Origin: an uncultured Ruminococcus sp.
GTDB lineage: Bacteria > Bacillota > Clostridia > Oscillospirales > CAG-272
Direction: 5' to 3'
Length of the DNA stretch: 12,256 nucleotides
Assembly: GCA_902766575.1 (NCBI GenBank)
Contig: CACXED010000100.1
Span: forward strand, 1-12,256
Numbering within the stretch: position 1 is the stretch's first letter; the number at the start of each line of letters is the position of its first letter. Under the pieces are notes generated by a model. The model was not told the origin of the DNA and searched no databases. It was given only the letters and a program-made list of their open reading frames with translations. This document shows positions 6,694 through 12,256 of the stretch, piece by piece. A program made the translations under genes and the position numbers.

Positions 6694-7644
6694 ATGAAAA
6701 AGCTCCGCCTTTTCGATCTGCACTGTGACACGCTCTACGAAGCCCTGCGTCAGAACCGCAGTCTTATGAGAAACGACCTTGGCATATCCTTTGACCGTCT
6801 CTGTGAGTATGAACGCTTCACGCAGGTGCTCGCGATGTGGAGCGACTCCCGCATCGACGAGGATACCGCGTTTCAGCGTTTTTTTGCTGCCCGGGATAAG
6901 CTCGGAAACGAGCTGAAATCCGACGGCAGAGTCGTTCTCTGCCGCTCCGACGCAGAGCTTTCGGCGGCTGAGAGCGCGGGAAAGAACGCCGTCCTTTTAG
7001 CGGTCGAGGGAGGAAAGCTGCTCGGCGAGGACATTCATCGTCTCGACGAGCTCTACTCTGCCGGAGTGAGATTCTTAACTCTCGTCTGGGATAAGACCTG
7101 CGCGATAGGCGGAGCTCACGACACCGATATCGGACTTTACGACTTCGGTAAAGACGTCGTCCGGCGCTGCTTTGAGCTCGGAATTATACCGGATATCTCC
7201 CACGCCTCTGAAAAAATGTGCGGCGAGGTCATCGGGCTTGCAAAGGAAGCCGGAAAGGTCTGTATCGCGACCCATTCGAACTCCCGCGCGGTCTGCGATC
7301 ACCCGCGGAATCTCACCGACCGGCATTTCTGCGATATCGCGTCGCTCGGCGGGATCGTCGGAATCAGTCTCGCGCCGATGCACCTGACGTCAGACTACCT
7401 GACAAAATGCGGGATTTCCGACATTGTCGCTCATATCGAGCACTATCTGTCCCTCGGCGGAGAGGATACGGTCTGTCTCGGCTGCGACCTCGACGGAGTG
7501 TCGAGACTGCCCGACGGTATTCAGAACGTCTCGGATCTCGAAAAAATAGCCGACGCGCTCGCGCAAATCAACTATACCGATACTCTCATCGACAAAATCT
7601 TTTATGCAAACGCACGAAATTTCATTTCTCTATGGCTAAAATGA
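6694..7644 (+). CDS. Membrane dipeptidase family (M19) metallopeptidase
   Basis: This 316-residue protein belongs to peptidase family M19, zinc dipeptidases related to renal dipeptidase. Likely metal ligands are His10 and Asp12 in FDLHCDT, Glu105 in AVEGG, His170 in DISHASE and His194 in THSNSR; Asp265 in GCDLDG corresponds to the catalytic-site Asp. ATG 6694 is favoured over ATG 6673 because AAGGAGG (6679-6685) sits 8 nt before it, inside the longer frame. No signal peptide or membrane anchor is visible, so despite the family name this copy appears cytoplasmic, perhaps cleaving imported or recycled dipeptides. The gap from yraN is short (25 nt), and it is probably the last gene of the operon. 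The TGA stop lies inside a perfect inverted repeat. Confidence 0.92.
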   Translation: MKKLRLFDLHCDTLYEALRQNRSLMRNDLGISFDRLCEYERFTQVLAMWSDSRIDEDTAFQRFFAARDKLGNELKSDGRVVLCRSDAELSAAESAGKNAVLLAVEGGKLLGEDIHRLDELYSAGVRFLTLVWDKTCAIGGAHDTDIGLYDFGKDVVRRCFELGIIPDISHASEKMCGEVIGLAKEAGKVCIATHSNSRAVCDHPRNLTDRHFCDIASLGGIVGISLAPMHLTSDYLTKCGISDIVAHIEHYLSLGGEDTVCLGCDLDGVSRLPDGIQNVSDLEKIADALAQINYTDTLIDKIFYANARNFISLWLK

Positions 7645-7649
7645 AATTT
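7617..7649. repeat. Perfect 11-bp inverted repeat over the dipeptidase stop codon
   Basis: AAATTTCATTT (7617-7627) and AAATGAAATTT (7639-7649) are exact reverse complements with an 11-nt spacer. ATGC (7604-7607) and GCAT (7650-7653) could lengthen the stem. No T-run follows, and the right arm ends 6 bases before the thrC -10 hexamer, so an operator is as plausible as an mRNA 3'-end hairpin. Confidence 0.65.
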
Positions 7650-7661
7650 GCATGGTATAAT
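7633..7661 (+). promoter_or_regulatory. Extended -10 promoter of thrC
   Basis: TGGTATAAT (7653-7661) is a perfect extended -10. The -35 position 17 nt upstream reads TGGCTA (7633-7638) and is poor, as is common for extended -10 promoters. Transcription would start near 7668, about 78 nt ahead of the thrC ATG. The -35 area falls within the inverted repeat at 7617-7649. Confidence 0.7.
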
Positions 7662-7705
7662 ATAATTCGGAAAATTGCTTTATATCAATAAAAAAGACAA
7701 TCCAT

Positions 7706-7721
7706 CCCGGCAAACGCCGGG
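7706..7721 (+). other. GC hairpin in the thrC leader
   Basis: CCCGGC (7706-7711) and GCCGGG (7716-7721) form a 6-bp stem with an AAAC loop. It lies between the promoter and the ribosome binding site and is not followed by a T-run, so it is a leader hairpin and not a standard terminator. No leader peptide rich in Thr or Ile codons is visible. Confidence 0.45.
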
Positions 7722-7734
7722 CTTCAAACGATAC

Positions 7735-7740
7735 GGAGGT
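7735..7740 (+). promoter_or_regulatory. thrC ribosome binding site
   Basis: GGAGGT lies 5 nt ahead of ATG 7746 and fixes the thrC start. Confidence 0.85.
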
Positions 7741-7745
7741 TCATT

Positions 7746-9230
7746 ATGAACTATATCAGCACACGAGGTGACCGTGAGAAAATCACCGCCGCCTGCGCAA
7801 TCAAGCAGGGTCTCGCTCACGACGGCGGACTGTTTATGCCCGAGAAAATTCCGGAGCTCGACAGTCAGGATCTCGCCGAGCTCTGCGAGATGAGCTATCC
7901 CGAGCGCGCAGCCTACATACTCTCGCGCTTTCTGACCGACTACAGCTACGAGGAGCTGCTTGAGGACTGCCAGTCCGCCTACTCCGCCGAGCGTTTCCCC
8001 GGCGGCGCCGCTCCGATACATAAGCTCGGCGACGACAAATTCGTCCTCGAGCTCTGGCACGGCCCTACCTCGGCGTTCAAGGACATGGCGCTCCAGATCA
8101 TGCCGAAGCTCCTCTCACGCGCGCTCACGATGACCGGCGAGGAGCGCACCGCGCTGATACTCGTCGCCACCAGCGGCGACACCGGAAAGGCGGCTCTCGA
8201 GGGCTATCGAGACGTAAAGGGCGTAAAGATCATGGTGTTCTACCCGGTCGACGGCGTCTCGCGCGTCCAGAAGCTCCAGATGGCGACCCAGCTCGGAGAA
8301 AACGTCAACGTCTGCGCCATCAAGGGCAACTTTGACGACGCTCAGACCGGAGTCAAGAAGATCTTCACCGACACGGCTTTCGCAGACGAGCTCGACCGCG
8401 GAGGAGTGTTCCTCTCGAGCGCGAACTCGATCAACTGGGGCCGTCTCGCGCCGCAGATAGTCTACTACGTCTCGGCTTACTGCGATCTCATCAACTCGGG
8501 CGAGATCTACGCCGGAGAGATGATCAACGTCACCGTCCCGACCGGAAACTTCGGAAACATCTTCGCCGCGTTCATCGCCAAGAAGATGGGGCTCCCGATC
8601 AACCGTCTCGTCTGCGCGTCCAATAAGAACAATATCCTCACCGACTTCCTCGAGACCGGAACCTACGACCGCAACCGCAGCTTCTACACGACCATGTCGC
8701 CGTCGATGGATATCCTCATCTCGAGCAACCTCGAGCGTCTGCTCTATGTAATGAGCGGCAGCGAGGAAACCGCCGCTTATATGAAGAAGCTCAACGAGGA
8801 GGGACGCTACACCGTCAGCGACGAGCTGAAGCAGAAGCTCGGCGACCACTTCTCCGGTCTTTTCTGCGACGAGGAGAGCACCGCAAAAGAGATCAAGCGC
8901 ACCTTCCGTGAGGACGAGTACCTGATCGACACTCACACCGCCGTCGCCGTCTCCTGCGCAAAGCGCTATATGGAGAAGAATCCCGACGGCACAAAGATGC
9001 TCATCGCTTCGACCGCAAGCCCCTACAAGTTCGCCGCCGACGTTTTCAAGTCCATCACAGGCGAAAAGCCCGCGGACGAGCTCTCGGCTCTCGAGGAGCT
9101 GTCCAAGCTCTCGGGCGTTGCGATACCCTACCCTCTCGCCGATATCGACAAGCGCGAGATACGCTTCAGAGAGGTTATCTCCAAGGAAGAAATGCCCTCG
9201 AACGTCAAGGCGTTTGCGCTCGGAAAATAA
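7746..9230 (+). CDS. thrC: Threonine synthase
   Basis: Threonine synthase converts O-phosphohomoserine to L-threonine with pyridoxal phosphate in the cytoplasm. The protein has 494 residues, the usual size of the class with an N-terminal extension. It begins MNYISTRG and has GLAHDGGLFMP (22-32). The PLP-binding Lys112 lies in HGPTSAFKDMAL. The phosphate-binding Gly-rich segment ATSGDTGKAAL (141-151) and VPTGNFGN in the middle are conserved. The start is set by GGAGGT 5 nt upstream. It has its own promoter and leader hairpin, separate from the operon before it. It ends two bases before the stop of the converging DUF1540 gene, with no terminator visible between them. Whether homoserine kinase is encoded elsewhere or by the ApgM-family gene in this window is open. 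Confidence 0.96.
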   Translation: MNYISTRGDREKITAACAIKQGLAHDGGLFMPEKIPELDSQDLAELCEMSYPERAAYILSRFLTDYSYEELLEDCQSAYSAERFPGGAAPIHKLGDDKFVLELWHGPTSAFKDMALQIMPKLLSRALTMTGEERTALILVATSGDTGKAALEGYRDVKGVKIMVFYPVDGVSRVQKLQMATQLGENVNVCAIKGNFDDAQTGVKKIFTDTAFADELDRGGVFLSSANSINWGRLAPQIVYYVSAYCDLINSGEIYAGEMINVTVPTGNFGNIFAAFIAKKMGLPINRLVCASNKNNILTDFLETGTYDRNRSFYTTMSPSMDILISSNLERLLYVMSGSEETAAYMKKLNEEGRYTVSDELKQKLGDHFSGLFCDEESTAKEIKRTFREDEYLIDTHTAVAVSCAKRYMEKNPDGTKMLIASTASPYKFAADVFKSITGEKPADELSALEELSKLSGVAIPYPLADIDKREIRFREVISKEEMPSNVKAFALGK

Positions 9231-9232
9231 GG

Positions 9233-9445
9233 TTACTTCCGCGTGACTCCGCCCCTCGGCTCAAAGGTCGCGCAGCGCGTCTCGGCCGAGCTTGAGGCGA
9301 CGATATTCCCGATATTCACGCGCTCGGCGGTGCAGTAAATATCTCCGTCGTGAAATACGCAGTTGCGAGCGTCGCAGGTTATTCCCCTGATATGCCGCGG
9401 CGGCGTATCCGGGCTTACTGAGAGCGAATTGTCGAACAGTCCCAT
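9233..9445 (-). CDS. DUF1540 domain-containing small Cys-rich protein
   Basis: This 70-residue protein is encoded against its neighbours. Residues 22-60 match the DUF1540 pattern: four cysteines (Cys24, Cys29, Cys38, Cys58) in CDARNCVFHDGDIYCTA and an ETRCATF end. The cysteines suggest a small metal-binding or disulfide-bonded fold. DUF1540 proteins are common in spore-forming Clostridia, and their function is not known to me. The N-terminal 21 residues are outside the domain. AAAGGA (9455-9460) lies 9 nt upstream of ATG 9445, supporting that start, yet a strong promoter overlaps this same segment. It converges with thrC (2-nt gap) and diverges from the metallophosphoesterase gene. Confidence 0.86.
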   Translation of the reverse strand: MGLFDNSLSVSPDTPPRHIRGITCDARNCVFHDGDIYCTAERVNIGNIVASSSAETRCATFEPRGGVTRK

Positions 9446-9448
9446 TTG

Positions 9449-9476
9449 ATCATATCCTTTCTTATCTGGTTGTCAA
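9449..9476 (-). promoter_or_regulatory. Consensus-like promoter directly at the DUF1540 start
   Basis: On the minus strand TTGACA (9476-9471) and TATGAT (9454-9449) are separated by 16 nt, matching 11 of 12 sigma-A consensus bases. The -10 ends three bases before the ATG, so transcription would start at or just inside the start codon. The ribosome binding site AAAGGA lies inside the promoter spacer and would not be in that mRNA. Confidence 0.6.
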
Positions 9477-9482
9477 TAGTTT

Positions 9483-9500
9483 TGCCCGACGATCCGGGCA
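9483..9500. repeat. Inverted repeat between divergent genes
   Basis: TGCCCG (9483-9488) and CGGGCA (9495-9500) are reverse complements with a 6-nt spacer. The element lies just upstream of the DUF1540 -35 and in the leader or promoter area of the metallophosphoesterase gene. It may be an operator; no T-run supports termination on either strand. Confidence 0.45.
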
Positions 9501-9538
9501 TATTCGGTATCCGTAAAAAAATCTCACGGAGGTAAATA

Positions 9539-10285
9539 ATGTCACTATATGTTCTCTCTGACACTCATCTCTCCACCGGCGACGACAAGCCGATGGATAT
9601 CTTCGGCGCGAGATGGACAGGATATACCGAAAAGCTCCGGACGCGCTGGAACAGGCTCGTTACCGACGAGGACACCGTCGTCATCGCCGGCGACATCTCC
9701 TGGGCGATGAGCCACACCGGCGCCGTCGGCGATCTGCGCTTCATCGAAAACCTCAACGGCAGCAAGATCATCGGCCGCGGCAATCACGACTACTGGTGGA
9801 CGTCGATGAAAAAGTTGGAGGAGCTCTGCGAGGCTGAGAGCTTTTCGACGCTCAGATTCCTGCACAACAACGCCTACGAGGTCGAGGACTTTATCGTCGC
9901 CGGCTCGCGCGGCTGGTATATCGACGAGTCGAACCGCAAAATGCCTCAGGACGCCGATTACCAGAAGATCGTCGCCAGAGAGGCTATCCGGCTCGAGCTC
10001 AGTCTCACCGAGGCAGTCAAGCTCCGCGACAAAATCGAGTCAAATACCGGAATAAAAAAGGAGATCCTCGCCTTTCTCCACTTCCCGCCGAGCTTTCGCG
10101 GCTACGAATGTCCCGAGATCATAGCCGTTTTGAAAAAGTACGGCATAAAGCGCTGCTACTTCGGACACATCCACGGCGTATACGACGAGCCGCGCTGCGT
10201 CGAGTCGGACGGGATAGCCTACACGCTCACCTCGGCGGATTTTCTCGACTTCTGGCCGCTGCCGGTGCTGCCGTTGCAGGACTGA
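9539..10285 (+). CDS. Calcineurin-type metallophosphoesterase
   Basis: This 248-residue protein carries the complete two-metal phosphoesterase signature: Asp8-x-His10 (SDTH), Gly51-Asp52 (AGDISW), Asn82-His83 (GRGNHDY), His181 (FLHFPP), and His210-x-His212 (FGHIHG). No signal peptide or membrane segment is visible, so it is cytoplasmic. The GDISW and NHDYWW sequences resemble a Clostridia/Bacilli group of uncharacterised phosphohydrolases; the substrate (nucleotide, phosphodiester or phosphoprotein) cannot be told. GGAGG (9528-9532) sits 6 nt before ATG 9539. I saw no clear promoter, though the divergent gap of 93 bp must hold one. It ends in TGA and is followed by an AT-rich region without a GC-rich terminator. 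Confidence 0.9.
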   Translation: MSLYVLSDTHLSTGDDKPMDIFGARWTGYTEKLRTRWNRLVTDEDTVVIAGDISWAMSHTGAVGDLRFIENLNGSKIIGRGNHDYWWTSMKKLEELCEAESFSTLRFLHNNAYEVEDFIVAGSRGWYIDESNRKMPQDADYQKIVAREAIRLELSLTEAVKLRDKIESNTGIKKEILAFLHFPPSFRGYECPEIIAVLKKYGIKRCYFGHIHGVYDEPRCVESDGIAYTLTSADFLDFWPLPVLPLQD

Positions 10286-10516
10286 AACCGAAACTTCATT
10301 TATTATTAAATAAAAAATAAAAATTTGAAAATTTTTCGTTATATGTATTGACTTTGCGCGAAAATATAGTACAATATAGTATAGTGCAAAAATATACTCA
10401 AAAAATCACTACTGGACGCAGGCGCTCGGAGCTGTGCTCTGTGCGCGTTATAAAGAGCTCAAGAATCCCTAAAGGTTTTGCGCTCTGACTTGCGCCATAT
10501 CTTTGGAGGAAAAACA
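10286..10516 (+). other. AT-rich intergenic region and tig leader
   Basis: The first 60 bases are very AT-rich; AAAAATTTGAAAATTTTT (10319-10336) could form only a weak hairpin, so termination of the upstream gene is not clearly encoded. The tig promoter follows. Its leader of about 135 nt holds a hairpin at 10422-10446, with GCGC/GCGC closing an inner GGAGC/GCTCT stem. I recognise no known RNA family. Confidence 0.45.
10348..10375 (+). promoter_or_regulatory. Sigma-A promoter of tig
   Basis: TTGACT (10348-10353, five of six) and TACAAT (10370-10375, five of six) are spaced by 16 nt. The -10 region overlaps a 10-nt-period direct repeat of AATATAGTA (10363-10371 and 10373-10381), which offers TATAGT as an alternative -10. 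Confidence 0.7.
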
Positions 10517-11866
10517 ATGAGCTTAAAATCCGTAAAGACCCCCGAGACCAATGTGGTCGAAATCGAATTCACCGCCGACAAGGAGACCTTTGACGCCGCT
10601 GTCAACAAGGCGTACAAAAAGCAGGTCGGCTCCATCACCGTCCCCGGCTTCCGCAAGGGCAAGGCGCCCAAGCACATCATCGAAAAGCTCTACGGCAAGG
10701 GAGTTTTCTATGACGAGGCGCTCAACGAGATCGCTCCCAAGGCTTACGAGGACGCTATCAAGGATCAGGACTTCAAGATCGTCTCCCAGCCTGAGTTCGA
10801 CGTCACCGAGATCGGCGACGAGGGCGTTACCTTCACCGCTAAGTTCTATGTAAAGCCTGAGGTCGAGATCTCCGACTACGCCGGAATCGCCGTTACCAAG
10901 ACTGTCCGCGAGGCTTCCGACGACGAGGTAAACGCCGAGATCGAGCAGACCCAGAAGCGCAACTCCCGTCAGGTCGAGATAAACGACCGTCCCGCTCAGG
11001 ACGGCGATATCGCTGTCATCGACTTCGACGGCTATGTCGACGGCAAGCAGTTCGCCGGCGGCAAGGCTGACAAGTACAATCTCACTCTCGGCTCCGGCTC
11101 GTTCATCCCCGGCTTTGAGGAGCAGATCGTCGGCAAGAACATCGGCGACGAGTTCGACGTCAACGTCACCTTCCCGGAGGATTACCACGCCTCAGAGCTC
11201 GCAGGCAAGCCCGCTGTCTTCAAGGTAAAGCTCCACGAGCTCAAGTTCAACGAGCTCCCCGCTCTTGACGATGAGTTCGCAAAGGACGTCTCCGAATTTG
11301 ATACCTTTGATGAATACAAGGCTGACGTCAAGGCAAAAATCAACGACAGATACAAGGCTCAGGCTGAGAGCGAGGTCGAGGAGCAGCTCATAAACGCGCT
11401 CATCGAAAAGCTCAAGGCTGAGATCCCCGAGCCGATGTTTGCCGCTGAGACCGAGAACTTCGTCCGCGACTTCGACAGCAGACTCCGTATGCAGGGACTC
11501 GACCTCGGCACCTACTTCAAGTACACCGGACTCGATCTCGACGCGCTCCGCAAGCAGATGCGTCCGCAGGCTGAGCGTCAGGTCAAGACCCGTCTCGCTC
11601 TTGAAAAGATCGCCGCTCTTGAGAACATCGCTCCCACCGACGAGGAGATCAACGCCGAGTACGAGCGCATCGCCGCAGACGCAAAGCTCGACCTCGACAA
11701 GGTCAAGGAGATCGTCAGCGACGAAATGGTCAGAGAGGACGTCGCGGTCAAGAAGGCCGTCGATTTCGTCAAGGAGAAGGCTGTCGTCACCGAAAAGCCC
11801 TACGATCCCAACGAGAAGAAGGACGAAGCCGGCGAGGCTGACGAGTACGTCAAGATCGACGAATAA
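10517..11866 (+). CDS. tig: Trigger factor (ribosome-associated chaperone and prolyl isomerase)
   Basis: Trigger factor meets nascent chains at the ribosomal exit tunnel and helps them fold. From ATG 10517 the protein has 449 residues, the normal length. The N-terminal ribosome-binding domain carries GFRKGKAP (44-51), the signature loop that docks on protein L23. The FKBP-type isomerase domain spans about 160-242 (DGDIAVIDFDGYVDG, LGSGSFIPGFEEQIVG). The C-terminal helical chaperone domain runs to about 425, ending in an acidic tail. GGAGG (10505-10509) sits 7 nt before the ATG, so the in-frame ATG 10478 upstream is not used. Codon choice is strongly biased, as expected for high expression. 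It has its own promoter and stands before clpP, the usual tig-clpP order. Confidence 0.96.
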   Translation: MSLKSVKTPETNVVEIEFTADKETFDAAVNKAYKKQVGSITVPGFRKGKAPKHIIEKLYGKGVFYDEALNEIAPKAYEDAIKDQDFKIVSQPEFDVTEIGDEGVTFTAKFYVKPEVEISDYAGIAVTKTVREASDDEVNAEIEQTQKRNSRQVEINDRPAQDGDIAVIDFDGYVDGKQFAGGKADKYNLTLGSGSFIPGFEEQIVGKNIGDEFDVNVTFPEDYHASELAGKPAVFKVKLHELKFNELPALDDEFAKDVSEFDTFDEYKADVKAKINDRYKAQAESEVEEQLINALIEKLKAEIPEPMFAAETENFVRDFDSRLRMQGLDLGTYFKYTGLDLDALRKQMRPQAERQVKTRLALEKIAALENIAPTDEEINAEYERIAADAKLDLDKVKEIVSDEMVREDVAVKKAVDFVKEKAVVTEKPYDPNEKKDEAGEADEYVKIDE

Positions 11867-11909
11867 TTAAATCCCGGGGAATTTTCCGGACATCATTCCG
11901 ATAACAGTT

Positions 11910-11979
11910 TTTGGGCGGTCGGTCAGTCGGCAAGCGGCTGAGGGTCGCCCAAAGCAATCTGTAAATTCTCTGTACAGAT
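11910..11979 (+). other. Structured clpP leader with two hairpins
   Basis: TTTGGGCG (11910-11917) pairs with CGCCCAAA (11946-11953), enclosing an inner stem of CAGTCG (11924-11929) with CGGCTG (11935-11940). A second hairpin, ATCTGTA (11957-11963) with TACAGAT (11973-11979), ends right at the clpP ribosome binding site. The first is not followed by a T-run, so it does not look like an intrinsic terminator for tig. It may modulate clpP expression or mark the tig 3' end. Confidence 0.5.
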
Positions 11980-11985
11980 GGAGGT
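11980..11985 (+). promoter_or_regulatory. clpP ribosome binding site
   Basis: GGAGGT lies 5 nt before ATG 11991 and directly after the second leader hairpin. Confidence 0.85.
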
Positions 11986-11990
11986 TTTAT

Positions 11991-12256
11991 ATGGCACTTG
12001 TACCAATGGTAGTCGAGCAGACCGTCCGCGGCGAACGCTCCTACGATATCTATTCGCGGCTCCTCAACGACCGCATAGTCTTTCTGTCCGACGAGGTCAA
12101 TGATCAGACCGCGTCGCTTGTCGTCGCTCAGCTCCTGTTCCTTGAGGCTCAGGATCCCGACAAGGACATCAGTCTTTATATCAACAGCCCCTGAGGCTCC
12201 ATTTCCTCCGGCATGGCTATCTACGACACAATGAACTTCATCAAGTGCGACGTGTC
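11991..12256 (+). CDS. clpP: ATP-dependent Clp protease proteolytic subunit, 5' part, interrupted by an in-frame TGA
   Basis: ClpP forms the barrel-shaped serine protease that degrades proteins unfolded by ClpX or ClpC. Residues 1-67 (MALVPMVVEQTVRGE, SRLLNDRIVFL, LYINSP) are canonical. Codon 68 is TGA (12192-12194), where ClpP proteins have the first Gly of SPGG. The same frame then continues without a break as GSISSGMAIYDTMNFIKCDV to the window end, again canonical ClpP. The catalytic Ser (GQAAS region), His and Asp lie beyond the window. As written, translation would yield a 67-residue fragment with no active site. A single base change (GGA to TGA) would explain it. The start is supported by GGAGGT 5 nt upstream. 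Identity is certain; whether the break is biological is not. Confidence 0.88.
12192..12194 (+). other. In-frame TGA at an invariant Gly position of clpP
   Basis: TGA replaces the first Gly of the SPGG motif, next to the Gly that contributes to the oxyanion hole. Four other genes here (the ApgM-family gene, yraN, the dipeptidase and the metallophosphoesterase) end at TGA at sensible lengths, so UGA acts as a normal stop elsewhere in the window. Confidence 0.9.

Noticed and set aside
7706..7721. Intrinsic terminator or T-box-like attenuator before thrC
   Set aside because: The hairpin has no T-run, and the short leader lacks T-box motifs and Thr-rich leader codons.
8115..8936. 273-codon minus-strand reading frame inside thrC
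   Set aside because: It is fully antisense to conserved thrC and has the Val/Asp/Glu/Arg-rich composition expected from the complement of GC-rich codons. The same applies to antisense frames at 4047-4661 and 10523-11188.
4142..10285. Genome-wide reassignment of UGA
   Set aside because: The ApgM-family gene, yraN, the dipeptidase and the metallophosphoesterase all end at TGA at normal family lengths, and no other gene here has an internal in-frame TGA.
12192..12256. Selenocysteine insertion at the clpP TGA
   Set aside because: The residue is an invariant Gly, not a redox Cys, and the bases after the TGA form only a 4-bp CCAT/ATGG stem, not a convincing bacterial SECIS element.

Overview
This window looks like a housekeeping stretch from a GC-rich, endospore-lineage member of the Clostridia (Bacillota), most plausibly an Oscillospirales-type gut anaerobe. 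The grounds are a SpoIVB sporulation peptidase, the lepB-rbgA-rnhB-yraN block, a DUF1540 protein, tig followed by clpP, AGGAGG-type ribosome binding sites, and codons rich in C and G at the third position. Taxonomy is inferred from gene content only. I see no rRNA, tRNA, insertion sequence, phage gene or CRISPR array.

Layout: the left edge carries the 5' part of spoIVB on the minus strand, running off the window at base 1. A divergent intergenic region of about 300 bp follows. Next, on the plus strand, come a membrane-anchored phosphodiester glycosidase (NAGPA-domain) protein and tadA. After a terminator-like region with competing hairpins and a strong extended -10 promoter comes a run of six plus-strand genes: an ApgM-family phosphomutase/kinase-like gene, lepB (signal peptidase I), rbgA (ribosome assembly GTPase), rnhB (RNase HII), yraN, and a family M19 dipeptidase. 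These are tightly spaced or overlapping, so they probably form one operon. A new promoter then leads into thrC (threonine synthase). A small cysteine-rich DUF1540 gene lies on the minus strand, tail to tail with thrC. The window ends with a metallophosphoesterase, tig (trigger factor) behind its own promoter, and the 5' part of clpP.

Functional links: tadA, rbgA, rnhB, tig and clpP serve translation, ribosome assembly, genome maintenance and protein quality control; lepB and the glycosidase act at the cell surface. The ApgM-family gene and thrC may be linked: one clade of this family has been proposed to supply homoserine kinase activity, which would make O-phosphohomoserine for ThrC. That is an inference.

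The most striking sequence-level observation is an in-frame TGA in clpP, exactly where the family has the first glycine of its invariant SPGG motif, with perfect ClpP sequence continuing in the same frame to the window end. Four other genes here end at TGA, so this is not simple genome-wide reassignment of UGA. A point mutation, strain variant or base-call error is most likely, but the site deserves checking. I did not find a convincing novel multi-gene system. The other observations are small: an unusual G4 motif in RbgA, a perfect 11-bp inverted repeat beside the thrC promoter, a promoter placed to give a leaderless DUF1540 mRNA, and several short tandem duplications around ribosome binding sites.
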